64,000 nucleotides of DNA from Azospirillum soli (GTDB lineage Bacteria > Pseudomonadota > Alphaproteobacteria > Azospirillales > Azospirillaceae). The position numbers and the translations under genes were made by a program. Where the stretch lies: the NCBI RefSeq assembly GCF_017876165.1, contig NZ_JAGINQ010000008.1, positions 1-64,000 on the forward strand. Reading direction: 5' to 3'. Under the pieces are notes generated by a model. The model saw nothing but the letters and a program-made list of their open reading frames with translations, had not been told where the DNA came from and ran no database searches. Positions 1-9,369 of the stretch are shown piece after piece (the first letter of the stretch is position 1; every line of letters begins with the position of its first letter).

Positions 1-84
1 ATCCCATTCCGAACTCGGCCGTGAAACGCCTCAGCGCCGATGGTACTGCGTCTTAAGACGTGGGAGAGTAGGTCGCCGCCAGGT
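1..84 (+). rRNA. rrf: 5S ribosomal RNA, 3' part (5' end outside window)
   Basis: The sequence contains the conserved 5S core CCGAACTCGGCCGTGAAACG, then GCGCCGATGGTACTG, and ends in the 3' strand of the terminal helix (GCCGCCAGGT). About the first 30 nt are missing at the window edge. The 3' end at about position 84 is estimated from helix I and could be off by a few bases. It implies that a 16S-23S-5S operon lies immediately upstream on the same strand. Confidence 0.95.
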
Positions 85-297
85 CGCCACGACGCACACC
101 AAGCCAAACCCAACGAGCAGAGCGTATAAAGCCCGGCCAGCAGAGCCCGGCTCCAAGGCCCCTTCGCGCGGGCGCAACACAAACAAAATCTTTCGAACGT
201 TTTCATAGGAACGCGCCGGGGCATCGGGTCCGGCGCGCGAAGGCGTTTGTCCGGACGCATCCTCAACGCGGTGTCACGGCGAGGATGACCTCTTCGC
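85..297. other. Spacer after rRNA operon, with a GC hairpin
   Basis: No open frame is convincing here. The clearest structure is a perfect 8-bp stem, CGCGCCGG at 212-219 pairing with CCGGCGCG at 230-237, with a 10-nt loop and no T-run. It may help end the rRNA transcript or the convergent transcript of the ATPase gene that stops at 298. Confidence 0.4.
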
Positions 298-1839
298 TCA
301 CGCCACGGCGAAGAGGTTGTCGCCCTCCGGGCTTTCGTCGGCGTTGGGATCGCCGAGCGCGGTTTCCCAGCCGAGCGCCGGCAGAGAGATGGCGCGCGTG
401 TTGCCGAGGCCGCTGCGCGTGGCGATGAAGCCGCGCTGCTCCATGTAGGTCAGCAGGCGCCGCGCCCGGCCGCGCGAACGGCTGCCGCAGGCCCGCGCCA
501 CATCGGCGTCGGACGGGCAGGGCAGATGGTCGAGCGCGGCGCGCGCCAGCATCAGGAAGACGACCTGAATGTCCTCGGGCAGGGTGGCCGCAACTTCCGT
601 CGCCTTGGTCCAGGCGGGGTTTTCCTCCTCCGTCTGGCCGGCACCGGCGCGGGCGGCGGCCAGCTTGCGGCGGAAGGCCGGCAGTTCGAGGAGTTCGCCA
701 CGGATCTCGCGGTTGCGGCAGCGGACCAGGAAATCCTGATAGAGGACGGCGATGGAGCGGTAGGGCGCCTCCGGGTCGGCCAGCACCTCGCGCAGAACCT
801 CGTCGTAGGCGGCGTGGCGCTCGGCGGCCTGTTCCGGAGTTTCCGGCTCCTCGGCGGGATCCTCGGAGACGGGGTCGTCGGTGGTGGCGGGGGTGATGAC
901 CGGGCGTGGGCGCGAGAGTTGCGCCAGCAGGTCGGCGCTGGCCGAGGCCGAAGGGCGGCGCACCGGGTAGCGCGGAGGCTCCGGCTCGCCATGCTTGAAG
1001 ATCAGCTCGCGCGCGTCCTCGACCGGCGTGGCGGGCAGCGGCATCAGGGACGGGCTGCCGGTGCGCCCCTGGGTCTCCACGGCGCCAATGCGCAGGGGGA
1101 GCGGACGGCGGGAGAGCGCGGGGCCGAGGGCGATGAAGTGGCCGCGCTCCAGGTCGCGGAACATCTCGGCCTGCCGGCGCTCCATGCCCAGAAGGTCGGC
1201 GGCGCGGGCCATGTCGATGTCGAGGAAGGTGCGGCCCATCAGGAAGTTGGACGCCTCCGCCGCCACGTTCTTGGCGAGCTTAGCGAGGCGCTGAGTCGCG
1301 ATTACCCCGGCGAGGCCGCGCTTGCGGCCTCGGCACATCAGGTTGGTCATAGCGCCGAGGGAGACCTTGCGTGCCTCGTCCGACACCTCGCCGGCGGCCG
1401 AGGGGGCGAACAGCTGCGCCTCGTCCACCACCACCAGCATCGGGTACCAGAAATCGCGGTCGGCGTCGAACAGCCCGCCGAGGAAGGCGGCGGCGTGGCG
1501 CATTTGCATTTCCGAGTCCAGCCCTTCCAGGTTCAGGACCACGGAGACGCGGTGCTGGCGCACACGGGCGGCGACGCTCTGCAGGGCGGCCTCTGTGTGT
1601 TCGGAGGCGTCCACGACGATGTGGCCGAAGCGCTCCGCCAGCGTGACGAAGTCGCCTTCCGGGTCGATGATCGCCTGCTGGACCCACTGGGCGCTCTGCT
1701 CGATCAGGCGGCGCAGCAGGTGCGACTTGCCGGAACCGGAATTGCCCTGCACCAGCAGGCGGGTCGCCAGCAGCTCCTCAAGGTCGAGCGTCGCCGGAGT
1801 GCCCGCCGTCGTCCGTCCCATGTCGATGCCGACCTTCAT
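298..1839 (-). CDS. HerA-type helicase/translocase ATPase
   Basis: A 513-residue P-loop ATPase of the HerA/FtsK (DUF87) type. Walker A is GNSGSGKS at residues 32-39 and Walker B is LVVVDE at 135-140, followed by a Q-rich TQRLAKL segment typical of HerA-like motors. The C-terminal 200 residues are acidic and Pro/Ala-rich and end in what looks like a winged-helix segment (near 'ARRLLTYMEQRGFI'). The start is the ATG at 1839 preceded by GAGGAC; the frame stays open upstream through the opposite gene, but that part has poor coding character. No NurA nuclease is nearby, so a role in end resection or in DNA translocation for defence cannot be assigned. It is convergent to the 5S gene and divergent from the EAL protein. 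Confidence 0.85.
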   Translation of the reverse strand: MKVGIDMGRTTAGTPATLDLEELLATRLLVQGNSGSGKSHLLRRLIEQSAQWVQQAIIDPEGDFVTLAERFGHIVVDASEHTEAALQSVAARVRQHRVSVVLNLEGLDSEMQMRHAAAFLGGLFDADRDFWYPMLVVVDEAQLFAPSAAGEVSDEARKVSLGAMTNLMCRGRKRGLAGVIATQRLAKLAKNVAAEASNFLMGRTFLDIDMARAADLLGMERRQAEMFRDLERGHFIALGPALSRRPLPLRIGAVETQGRTGSPSLMPLPATPVEDARELIFKHGEPEPPRYPVRRPSASASADLLAQLSRPRPVITPATTDDPVSEDPAEEPETPEQAAERHAAYDEVLREVLADPEAPYRSIAVLYQDFLVRCRNREIRGELLELPAFRRKLAAARAGAGQTEEENPAWTKATEVAATLPEDIQVVFLMLARAALDHLPCPSDADVARACGSRSRGRARRLLTYMEQRGFIATRSGLGNTRAISLPALGWETALGDPNADESPEGDNLFAVA

Positions 1840-2025
1840 GCTCTGCTGTCCTCGTTCCGCTGAAGCCCACCCGTATAACGCAAAAGGGCGGCCGGGGACG
1901 AGAACCGGTTTGGGTCCCTCTGGAGATCCGCTGAAAAGCGGAGGGGAGTCACGAAACGGAAAAAATGATCTGCTACACACAGGGTTGCGCCCGAACGGGG
2001 TGCCGCAACAGTCGGTCCGCGTCCC

Positions 2026-3876
2026 ATGAATTGGCTCTCGCCACAGATGACGGAGGGGCAGATAACGGAGGTGGAGCGTCGCGCTGTCCCGCCGGGGTGC
2101 GCGCCGGAGGCCGCCCTGCCCGCCGATTGGCGCGCGACGCTGTCGGTTCTGGATTACGCGTTCCAGCCCATCGTGCAGATGCGCACCGGCCGCTGCCATG
2201 GGGTGGAGGCGCTGCTGCGCGGGTTCGAGCGCACGCCCTTCGCCGGGGCGAACGACCTGCTGGATGCGGCTTGCGTGCAGGGCGTGCTGGCCGAGGTGGA
2301 ATGCGCCCTGCACGCCAAGGCGGTGGAGGCCTACCGCGCGCTGGAGGGTTGGCAGGGGGCCAAGCTGTTCCTGAATATCGACGCACGGTTGGTCGGGATG
2401 CCGGGGTCGCCCTGGCTGGATGGGCGGGCGGCGGGAGATCGGCGGCTGAGCGTCAATCTGGAAATCTCCGAACGGCGGGAGTTGCAGCCGGACAACAGCG
2501 TCGAGCAGGCCATCGAGGCGTATCGGCAGGCGGGGGTGGGCGTCGCCCTGGACGATTTCGGGGTCGGCTTCGCGGGGCTGCGGCTGCTGCATGAATCGAA
2601 GCCGGACTATGTGAAGATCGACCGCTATTTTGTGTCCGGCATCGACCAGGACATGCGCAAGCGGGCCATCGCCAATTCGCTGGTCAGCTACGCCCACGCG
2701 CTCGGCATCCTCATCATCGTGGAAGGGGTGGAGACCGAGACGGAATTCCACACCTGCCGCGATTTGGGCTGCGACTTCGCGCAGGGCTATCTGATCTGCC
2801 GGCCGAGCCTGGGTTTCCGGCTGGTGCCGGAGAGCTTTCCGCGCGTGGAGGCTCTGAACCGCAAGGACCGCCGCAAGCCGAGCGAGGCGCACCGCCGCCT
2901 GTCGGAGGTGATCGAGCGGCTCGCTCCGCTGCCGGTGGAGTCGCCGAAGACGGACTTGCTGGAGTATTTCCGGGGTGACAACGCCTCGACCATCGCGCCC
3001 GTCGTGGACCACCAGCGCCGCCCGCTGGGGCTGATCCGGGAGCGCGATCTGAAGCGCTTCGTCTATTCGCGCTTCGGGGGAGAGTTGCTGAGGAATCGGG
3101 GGCTTGGCGACACGCTGATGGAGCTGGTCGTCAAAAGCCCGGTCTGCGACATCTCCACGCCGCTGGATCAGGTGATCGAGGCCTTTTCGGCCGAAGAGTC
3201 CAGCGACGGGATCATCATCATCGAGGGCGGGGAGTATGTCGGCTTCCTGTCCAGCGGCGCGCTGATCCGGCTGGTGCACGAGCGCAACCTCGCCATGGCG
3301 GCGGACCAGAACCCGCTGACCCGGCTGCCCGGCAACGCCGCCATCGTCCGCCACATCGAACGCGCGCTGGAGGACCAGGGGCGGCGGCACATGCTGGCCT
3401 ATCTGGACTTCGACAACTTCAAGCCGTTCAACGACAACTTCGGTTTCCGGCAGGGCGATCGGGCGATCTTAATGTTCAGCGAGCGGCTGAAGGCTTGGGC
3501 GTCTGGAGGGACATCCGGAGGGGCGAGCGGTGCGGATGCGTTCGCGGGGCACATCGGCGGCGACGACTTCTTCCTGGCGGTCAGCGGGGCCGGGGAAGAC
3601 GAGACGCTGAAGCGGCTGGCGGAGTTGGTTGCGCTGTTCCGGTCGGATGCCGAGAGCCTGTACGACCCGGAGACGCGCGAGGCCGGGCAGTTCCTGGCGA
3701 AGGACCGCTACGGCAGCCTGCGGGAGTTCCCGCTTCTGTCGGCGAGCGGGGTGGCCGTGGTGATTGCGCCGGGGCCGCATCGGCTGACCCCGGACGCCAT
3801 CAACGCGGTGATTGCGAACCACAAGGCGGAAGCAAAGGGGCGCGCGGACAAGCTGAGCGTGGTGCGGCTGCCGTAG
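2026..3876 (+). CDS. EAL-CBS-GGDEF cyclic-di-GMP signalling protein
   Basis: A 616-residue cytoplasmic protein with no membrane segment. The N-terminal EAL phosphodiesterase domain (about 40-275) has E61-A62-L63 and the metal-binding D176-D177-F-G motif, so it may hydrolyse c-di-GMP. A CBS pair occupies roughly 285-420 and could bind adenine nucleotides. The C-terminal GGDEF domain (about 430-610) carries GGDDF at 511-515, a variant of the active GGDEF loop, so cyclase activity is uncertain. EAL first and GGDEF last is the reverse of the common order. A second in-frame ATG lies seven codons downstream, and no strong ribosome site decides between them. Confidence 0.9.
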   Translation: MNWLSPQMTEGQITEVERRAVPPGCAPEAALPADWRATLSVLDYAFQPIVQMRTGRCHGVEALLRGFERTPFAGANDLLDAACVQGVLAEVECALHAKAVEAYRALEGWQGAKLFLNIDARLVGMPGSPWLDGRAAGDRRLSVNLEISERRELQPDNSVEQAIEAYRQAGVGVALDDFGVGFAGLRLLHESKPDYVKIDRYFVSGIDQDMRKRAIANSLVSYAHALGILIIVEGVETETEFHTCRDLGCDFAQGYLICRPSLGFRLVPESFPRVEALNRKDRRKPSEAHRRLSEVIERLAPLPVESPKTDLLEYFRGDNASTIAPVVDHQRRPLGLIRERDLKRFVYSRFGGELLRNRGLGDTLMELVVKSPVCDISTPLDQVIEAFSAEESSDGIIIIEGGEYVGFLSSGALIRLVHERNLAMAADQNPLTRLPGNAAIVRHIERALEDQGRRHMLAYLDFDNFKPFNDNFGFRQGDRAILMFSERLKAWASGGTSGGASGADAFAGHIGGDDFFLAVSGAGEDETLKRLAELVALFRSDAESLYDPETREAGQFLAKDRYGSLREFPLLSASGVAVVIAPGPHRLTPDAINAVIANHKAEAKGRADKLSVVRLP

Positions 3877-3879
3877 AGT

Positions 3880-3950
3880 ATTGCCCCCTCCCTAACCCTC
3901 CCCCGCTTCGCAGGGGAGGGAGGGGACCCATGCGCAGCATGGGGGGCAAT
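3880..3950. repeat. REP-like stem-loop between convergent genes
   Basis: ATTGCCCCC at 3880-3888 is the exact reverse complement of GGGGGCAAT at 3942-3950. An inner CCCTCCCCC/GGGGAGGG stem lies between them. It fills the whole gap between the convergent EAL gene and paaY and probably acts as a bidirectional terminator. It belongs to a family of CCCTCCC-type palindromes that recurs through the window. Confidence 0.75.
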
Positions 3951-3956
3951 CGGAGC

Positions 3957-4571
3957 CTATGACTTCACCTTGTACAGCGGCTGGCTGTCCCCGCCCTCGA
4001 CGCGCGGGCGGTTGGGTTCTTCCTCGGTCAGGGGATCGCATTCCACCATGGTGGCGAGGGAGCGGGCGGTCAGGCGCTGGTACTCGGCCGTGCCTTCGGC
4101 CTTCCAGGCGATCTCGTCCTCGCGCAGCTCGCGGATCACCTTGGCGGGGAGACCGGCGACGAGAGTGCGCGGGGGCACCGCGAAGCCGGCCTTCACGAAG
4201 GCCATGGCGGCGACGATGGCCTCCTCGCCGATCACCGCGCCGTCCATGACCACCACGTTCATGCCGACCAGCGCACCGCGCTTCACGACGCAGCCGTGCA
4301 GGACCGCGCCGTGGCCGACGTGCCCGTCCACCTCGACCACCGCGTCATGGCCGGGGAAGGCGTGGAGCGTGCAGTTGTCCTGCACGTTGCTGCCCTCCTC
4401 CAGGATGATGCGGCCGAAGTCGCCACGCAGGGACGCGCAGGGGCCGACGTAGCAGCCGGCCCCCACGATCACGTCGCCGATCAGAACGGCGGAGGGATGC
4501 ACGAAGGCGGTCGGGTGGACCACCGGCACCACGCCGTCGATGGCGTAGACCTTCGGACGCAGGCCCGTCAT
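3957..4571 (-). CDS. paaY: PaaY, hexapeptide-repeat thioesterase / gamma-carbonic-anhydrase-like
   Basis: A 204-residue protein with the left-handed beta-helix repeats of the gamma-carbonic-anhydrase family ([16 protein letters not shown]..., with the conserved RGDFG and QDNCTLH segments and the His residues that bind metal in this family). In characterised phenylacetate clusters PaaY is a thioesterase that removes blocked CoA intermediates. It starts 10 bp after the paaN stop and is the last gene of a flavodoxin-paaN-paaY operon. The C-terminus ends with a polar tail as in PaaY proteins. A general gamma-carbonic anhydrase is the alternative, but the operon context favours PaaY. Confidence 0.88.
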   Translation of the reverse strand: MTGLRPKVYAIDGVVPVVHPTAFVHPSAVLIGDVIVGAGCYVGPCASLRGDFGRIILEEGSNVQDNCTLHAFPGHDAVVEVDGHVGHGAVLHGCVVKRGALVGMNVVVMDGAVIGEEAIVAAMAFVKAGFAVPPRTLVAGLPAKVIRELREDEIAWKAEGTAEYQRLTARSLATMVECDPLTEEEPNRPRVEGGDSQPLYKVKS

Positions 4572-4581
4572 GTTCCCTCCT

Positions 4582-6258
4582 TCAGGCGGCGACCGGAACG
4601 CGGGTCTGGACGACGCGGAAGCGGCTCGCCACGAAGGCGAGGTCGCAGAGCGCCGCGTTGCAGGCCGGGTTGGCGCCGGTGCCGTGGAAGTCGCTGAAGG
4701 CCGCCGACTGGTTGACGAAAACGCCGCCGGTCAGGTTGACGGACAGGGCGACACCGGCTTCGGTGAAGGCGTCCTGGGCCTTGGCGATGGTGGTCTGGTC
4801 GGTGCTGTAGAGGGCGGCCGTCAGGGCACCCTTGCCGCGGGCGAGGGCGGTGGCGCGGGTCAGTGCGTCTTCGGTGTTGTCCACCTTCACGATCATGGAG
4901 ATGGGGCCGAACCACTCGTGCCCGTACTTCGCCTCGTCCTGGGCGTCGAGGACGAGGATGACGGGGGTGTGGACGCGGGCGTCGGCGAACTTGGGGTGGT
5001 CCACCTTGCGGGAGGCCAGCGCCACGGTGCCGAGGCTGTGGGCGTCCTCAAGGCGCTTCAGGGTGGCGTCGGACTGGATGGCGCCCAGCACCTCGACAGC
5101 GCGCTCGGCATCGGACAGGAACTTGTCGGTGGCGCCGGCGATGGCCTGGACGACCTGATCGAAGCTGAGCTGCTCGCCGCCGGCCTTGATGCCGTCCTTC
5201 GGCACGAAGATCGCCTGCGGGGTCGTGCACATCTGGCCGGAATAGAGCGACAGCGAGAAGGCGAGGTTGCGCGCCATGCCCTTCGGGTCGTCGGTCGAGT
5301 CGATGACGACCGTGTTCACGCCGGCCTTCTCGGTGAAGACCTGGGCTTGGCGGGCGTTCTGTTCCAGCCAATTGCCGAACTCGCTGGAGCCGGTGAAGTC
5401 GATCAGCGCGACCTCCGGCCGGGTGGCGAGTTCCTTGGTGATCGGCGCGTCGGCGCTGTCGGCGGCGAGGGTGACGAGGTTGGGGTCGAGGCCGGCTTCC
5501 TTGAGGACTTCGCGGCAGACCTCCACGGTGATGGCGAGCGGGAGGATGCCCGCCGGGTGCGGCTTCACGATCACGGGGTTGCCGGTGACGAGGCTGGCGA
5601 ACAGGCCCGGATAGCCGTTCCAGGTCGGGAAGGTGGCGCAGCCGATCATCACCGCGACGCCGCGCGGCACGACCTCGAAGACCTTGTCCATGACCAGCGG
5701 CGGGTTCTTGCCCTGCGGCTTTTCCCAGCGGGCGGAGGGGACCTGATCGGTCATTGCCTTCCAGCCGTAGGTGACGGCTTCAAGGCCCCGGTCCTGAGCG
5801 TGCGGGCCGCCGGCCTGGAAGGCCATCATGAAGGCCTGGCCGGTGGTGTGCTGGACCGCGTTGGCGATCTCGAAGCTGCGCTTGTTCAGGCGCGTCAGGA
5901 TTTCCACGCAGACCCCGGCGCGGCCATCCGGGCCGGCCTTGCGCCAGCCGGGCATGGCGGCCTTCGCGGCGGAGAGCAGGGCGTCCAGGTCGGGCTTCGG
6001 GTAGGTCACGCCAAGGTCGAATCCGAAGGGCGAGCGTTCGGCGCCCACGAAGCCGCTGCCGGCGGGCTGGTCCAGCGGGAACAGCTTGTTCAGGCGGGCC
6101 TTGAAGGCGGTCTCGCCGTCCGCGGCGGCGGTTTCGCCATAGGCGCGGGGGCTCGGCATCTCGGCGAAGGGCGACCAGTAGCCGCGCTGGCGCGAGGCGG
6201 CAACGGCCTGATCCAGGGTGGCGCGGTGGCGCTCGAACAGCTCTTGCGGGGTGGTCAT
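4582..6258 (-). CDS. paaN: PaaN, aldehyde dehydrogenase of the phenylacetate pathway
   Basis: A 558-residue aldehyde dehydrogenase. The catalytic cysteine is C344 in the segment [10 protein letters not shown], and the NAD-binding and Glu-bearing regions precede it. It is the stand-alone PaaN type, lacking the C-terminal MaoC-like hydratase half of the ~680-residue fused PaaZ, so the oxepin-CoA ring-opening hydrolase must be encoded elsewhere. The predicted role is oxidation of 3-oxo-5,6-dehydrosuberyl-CoA semialdehyde. The ATG at 6258 is chosen because GGAGGAG sits 9 nt upstream; the longer open frame to 6345 overlaps the flavodoxin gene. Its ATG overlaps the flavodoxin stop (ATGA), which suggests translational coupling. 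Confidence 0.9.
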   Translation of the reverse strand: MTTPQELFERHRATLDQAVAASRQRGYWSPFAEMPSPRAYGETAAADGETAFKARLNKLFPLDQPAGSGFVGAERSPFGFDLGVTYPKPDLDALLSAAKAAMPGWRKAGPDGRAGVCVEILTRLNKRSFEIANAVQHTTGQAFMMAFQAGGPHAQDRGLEAVTYGWKAMTDQVPSARWEKPQGKNPPLVMDKVFEVVPRGVAVMIGCATFPTWNGYPGLFASLVTGNPVIVKPHPAGILPLAITVEVCREVLKEAGLDPNLVTLAADSADAPITKELATRPEVALIDFTGSSEFGNWLEQNARQAQVFTEKAGVNTVVIDSTDDPKGMARNLAFSLSLYSGQMCTTPQAIFVPKDGIKAGGEQLSFDQVVQAIAGATDKFLSDAERAVEVLGAIQSDATLKRLEDAHSLGTVALASRKVDHPKFADARVHTPVILVLDAQDEAKYGHEWFGPISMIVKVDNTEDALTRATALARGKGALTAALYSTDQTTIAKAQDAFTEAGVALSVNLTGGVFVNQSAAFSDFHGTGANPACNAALCDLAFVASRFRVVQTRVPVAA

Positions 6259-6764
6259 GACAGGCGTCTCCTCCGGGTTTCTTCGTATTGGTTGTTTTCG
6301 TTGTGGTGGGCCGCGTTCAGAAAGGCGGTCCAGTTTTTGAGCCAAGCCAGCGCGTCCTCGTCGGGCAGCGGCTGTTCGCAGGCGTCGATCTCCAGGCGCT
6401 CACCCAGGCGTGTGGCGCCCAGGCGGCGCAACGCCTCGTCCAGGCGGCGGCCGGCGAGGCAGAAGGTGTCGTGATAGGTGCGGTCGCCCAGCGCGATGAC
6501 GCCGTAGCGCAGGTGGCTGAGGTCGGGCCGGGTCGCGTCCAGGCTGCGGGCAAAGGGGGCGATGTTGTCCGGCCAGTCGCCATAGCCGTGGGTCGAAGTG
6601 CAGACCAGCAGCAGGTCGCGCTCCGACAACCGCAGGTCGGCGCAGTCCTGGTCGGTGGAGAGCGTGGCGCCGTGGCCGGCGCGCGCCAACGCGTCGCGCA
6701 CGCATTCGGCGACGAGACGGGCGTTTCCGGATTCCGAGCCGACGACGATCAGGATCTCAGCCAT
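6255..6764 (-). CDS. Flavodoxin-like protein (MioC type)
   Basis: A 169-residue flavodoxin. The FMN phosphate loop is near the N-terminus (IVVGSESGNARLVAE), followed by the CTSTHGYGDWPDN loop and a GDRTYHDTFC segment, the usual three FMN-contact regions. It resembles MioC and the flavodoxin domain of sulfite reductase. It is the first gene of the operon with paaN and paaY and overlaps paaN by 4 nt. An electron-carrier role for an oxygenase of this region is plausible but not shown. The C-terminal tail ([19 protein letters not shown]) is charged and may be unstructured. Confidence 0.85.
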   Translation of the reverse strand: MAEILIVVGSESGNARLVAECVRDALARAGHGATLSTDQDCADLRLSERDLLLVCTSTHGYGDWPDNIAPFARSLDATRPDLSHLRYGVIALGDRTYHDTFCLAGRRLDEALRRLGATRLGERLEIDACEQPLPDEDALAWLKNWTAFLNAAHHNENNQYEETRRRRLS

Positions 6765-7027
6765 GGCCGGACCTTACACCAGGGCCGACGAATAGTGATA
6801 CCGATTTTTGGAGTATGTCCGTGGTTCTGTATCCCTTTGGCCCTGCCCCAACGGGTGGGGGTGGAGGGAAAGCTTTTTCCCGCTTGCCCACCGCGCGCCG
6901 CCGATGACATATTACATGCAAGCGCATAACGCGCATCAAACTGTATCATATCGATACGGCAAGAACGGCCCCAACAAAGGGACGACTAGGGAATGGAAAC
7001 GCACCTCTTCACGGCGGGAGTCCGCCG
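6765..7027. promoter_or_regulatory. Divergent control region, flavodoxin-paaN-paaY / paaGHIJ
   Basis: This 263-bp gap separates the two arms of the phenylacetate genes. It contains an inverted repeat GTATC-N5-GATAC at 6943-6957, whose left half GTATCATAT resembles the palindromes before the hydroxylase and hmgA genes (9 of 14 positions match). GTGATACC at 6795-6802 also occurs upstream of paaX. Divergent promoters are expected here, but no clear -35/-10 pair stands out. Confidence 0.5.
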
Positions 7028-7819
7028 ATGAGCTACGCCAGCATCCTGTTCGAGGTGGCGGACGGCGTGGCGACGCTGACGCTGAACCGGCCGGACAAGC
7101 TCAACAGCTTCACCAGCGACATGCACGCGGAGGTGCGCGACGCGCTGTTCCGCGTGAAGGAAGACGAATCCGTGCGCTGTCTGCTGCTGACCGGCGCGGG
7201 GCGCGGCTTCTGCGCGGGGCAGGATCTGTCCGACCGGGCGGTGGCGCCGGGGCAGGAGATGCCGGATCTCGGCCAGTCCATCGAGACGAACTACAACCCG
7301 CTGGTCCGCACGCTGCGCGCGCTGGACATGCCGGTGATCGCGGCGGTCAACGGCGTGGCGGCGGGGGCCGGGGCGAACATCGCCTTCGCCTGCGACCTCG
7401 TGCTGGCGGGGCGTTCGGCGAGCTTCATCCAGGCCTTCTGCAAGCTGGGGCTGGTGCCCGATTCGGGCGGGACGTGGTTCCTGCCGAAGCTGATCGGTAC
7501 GCAGCGGGCGATGGCTCTGGCCATGCTGGGCGAGAAGGTGACGGCCGAGGAGGCCGAGCGGCTCGGCATGATCTACAAGGCGGTCGATGACGCGGAGCTG
7601 ATGCCGACCGCGTCGGCGCTGGCCCGGCAGCTGGCGACCCAGCCGACCAAGGGCCTGGCCCTCATCAAGAAAGCCATCTACGCCTCCACCACCAACACGT
7701 TGGACGAGCAGCTGGACCTGGAGCGCGATCTTCAGCGCGCCGCTGGCCGCACGGCCGATTACCGCGAGGGCGTCGCCGCCTTCCTGGAGAAGCGGGCGCC
7801 CCGATTCGAGGGCAAGTGA
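7028..7819 (+). CDS. paaG: PaaG, 1,2-epoxyphenylacetyl-CoA isomerase
   Basis: A 263-residue crotonase-fold enzyme, the same length as E. coli PaaG (262) and very close to it along the whole chain as I recall that sequence (CLLLTGAGRGFCAGQDL, NPLVR, AVNGVAAGAGA, GGTW, NTLDEQLDLERDLQ, DYREGV). PaaG converts the ring epoxide of phenylacetyl-CoA to oxepin-CoA and later isomerises a beta-oxidation intermediate. The GGGAG site lies 7-8 nt before the ATG. The stop codon overlaps the paaH start (TGATG), so it heads a tightly coupled paaGHI operon. The oxyanion-hole loop and the conserved Asp of PaaG (VPDSGGTW) are present. Confidence 0.93.
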   Translation: MSYASILFEVADGVATLTLNRPDKLNSFTSDMHAEVRDALFRVKEDESVRCLLLTGAGRGFCAGQDLSDRAVAPGQEMPDLGQSIETNYNPLVRTLRALDMPVIAAVNGVAAGAGANIAFACDLVLAGRSASFIQAFCKLGLVPDSGGTWFLPKLIGTQRAMALAMLGEKVTAEEAERLGMIYKAVDDAELMPTASALARQLATQPTKGLALIKKAIYASTTNTLDEQLDLERDLQRAAGRTADYREGVAAFLEKRAPRFEGK

Positions 7820-9369
7820 TGGCCGGTTTGGATCGTTCGGCGACCGTGGCCGTGGTCGGCTGCGGCGCCATGGGTGCCGGCATCGCGCAGGTGGCGGCCA
7901 GCGCCGGGCATACGGTGCTGCTGTTCGACGCGCGGGAGGGGGCGGCGGCCAAGGCGGTGGACGGCATCGCCGACGCGCTCGCCAAGCTGGTCGCCAAGGA
8001 CAAGATGCGCGAGGAGGACCGGGTTGCCCTGCTCGGGCGGCTGGAGCCGGTGGGCGGGCTGGCGGCGCTGGCCCCGTCGGCGCTGGTCGTCGAGGCCATC
8101 GTTGAAGACCTGGAGGTCAAGCGCGGGCTGTTCCGGGACCTGGAAGGGATCGTGGGAGAGGACGCGATCCTCGCCACCAACACCTCCTCCTTGCCGGTGA
8201 CGGCGATTGCGGCGCCGCTGAAGCGGCCGGAGCGGTTCGCGGGGCTGCACTTCTTCAATCCCGCGCCGCTGATGGCCCTGGTGGAGATCATCAGCGGGCT
8301 GGCGACGGACCGGGCGGTGGCGGAGACGCTGTTCGCCACGGCGAAGACCTGGGGGAAAAGCCCGGTGCACGCGCGCTCCACGCCGGGCTTCATTGTCAAC
8401 CGGGTGGCGCGGCCCTTCTACGCCGAGGGCTTGCGGGCCTTGCAGGAGCAGGCGGGGGACCCGGCGACGCTCGATGCCGTGATGCGCGAATGCGGCGGTT
8501 TCCGCATGGGGCCGTTCGAGTTGATGGACCTGATCGGCCACGACGTGAACTTCGCGGTCACGCGGTCGGTGCACGCGGCCTATTTCGGCGATCCGCGCTT
8601 CCAGCCCTCGCTGATTCAGCAGGAGTTGGTGGAGGCGGGACGGCTGGGGCGAAAGACCGGGCGCGGCTTCTACGACTACGGGGCGGGGGTGGAGAAGGCG
8701 CTGGCCAAGGATGCGCCGGACGCCCCCCGGCCCTCGGTGGTGTCGGTGGAAGGGCATCTCGGGCCGGCGCATGGGCTGGTGGAGGTGATCCGCGAGGCGG
8801 GCATCACGGTGGAGAAGCTGCCGGGGCCGCTGCCGACCCGTCCGTTCGGGCGCAACCGCATCGGGCGGCTGGTGGTGGACGGGGTGACCCTGACCCTGAC
8901 CGACGGGCGCAGCGCCACCCAGCACGCGGCGGAAATCGGGCGGGGGGACGTGGTCCTGTTCGATCTGGCGCGGGACTATGCGGGGGCGACCCGCATCGCC
9001 ATCGCGGCGGCGGACGGGGCGGCGCGCGGATCCATCGCGAAGGCGGCGGGGCTGTTCCAGGCGCTGGGCAAGCGCGTGTCCGTGCTGGACGACCTGCCGG
9101 GGCTGCTGGTCATGCGCACCGTCGCCATGCTGGCGAACGAGGCGGCGGACGCGGTGCTTCAGGGTGTCGCCAGCGCGGCCGACGTCGATACCGCGATGAC
9201 CAAGGGGGTGAACTATCCGCTGGGGCCGCTGGCCTGGGCGGAGACCATCGGGCTCGACCTCGTGGTCGACGTGCTGGACGCGCTCAACCGCACCTATGGC
9301 GAGGACCGCTACCGCGCCTCGGCGCTGCTGCGCCGCAAAGTTTGGGGAGGAACCTTCTTTCATGACTGA
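7819..9369 (+). CDS. paaH: PaaH, 3-hydroxyadipyl-CoA dehydrogenase
   Basis: A 516-residue NAD-dependent 3-hydroxyacyl-CoA dehydrogenase. It has an N-terminal Rossmann motif VVGCGAMGAGIAQ and the catalytic His-Glu region HFFNPAPLMALVE, followed by two 3HCDH C-terminal domains; the second one (about 420-510) is characteristic of the longer PaaH form. It oxidises 3-hydroxyadipyl-CoA to 3-oxoadipyl-CoA. The ATG at 7819 shares one base with the paaG stop; a GTG one codon earlier is possible but unlikely. It overlaps paaI by 8 nt. The middle region (about 300-400) is an insertion between the two C-terminal domains. Confidence 0.93.
   Translation: MAGLDRSATVAVVGCGAMGAGIAQVAASAGHTVLLFDAREGAAAKAVDGIADALAKLVAKDKMREEDRVALLGRLEPVGGLAALAPSALVVEAIVEDLEVKRGLFRDLEGIVGEDAILATNTSSLPVTAIAAPLKRPERFAGLHFFNPAPLMALVEIISGLATDRAVAETLFATAKTWGKSPVHARSTPGFIVNRVARPFYAEGLRALQEQAGDPATLDAVMRECGGFRMGPFELMDLIGHDVNFAVTRSVHAAYFGDPRFQPSLIQQELVEAGRLGRKTGRGFYDYGAGVEKALAKDAPDAPRPSVVSVEGHLGPAHGLVEVIREAGITVEKLPGPLPTRPFGRNRIGRLVVDGVTLTLTDGRSATQHAAEIGRGDVVLFDLARDYAGATRIAIAAADGAARGSIAKAAGLFQALGKRVSVLDDLPGLLVMRTVAMLANEAADAVLQGVASAADVDTAMTKGVNYPLGPLAWAETIGLDLVVDVLDALNRTYGEDRYRASALLRRKVWGGTFFHD

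Noticed and set aside
1..84. Complete 5S rRNA or a tRNA nearby
   Set aside because: The 5' third of the 5S is missing at the window edge, and no tRNA cloverleaf was seen in the window.
1840..3390. Minus-strand extension of the HerA-type ATPase frame to 1030 residues
   Set aside because: The added 517 residues lie opposite the EAL-CBS-GGDEF gene, have His/Arg/Gln-rich shadow composition and no domain. A proper start with ribosome site exists at 1839.
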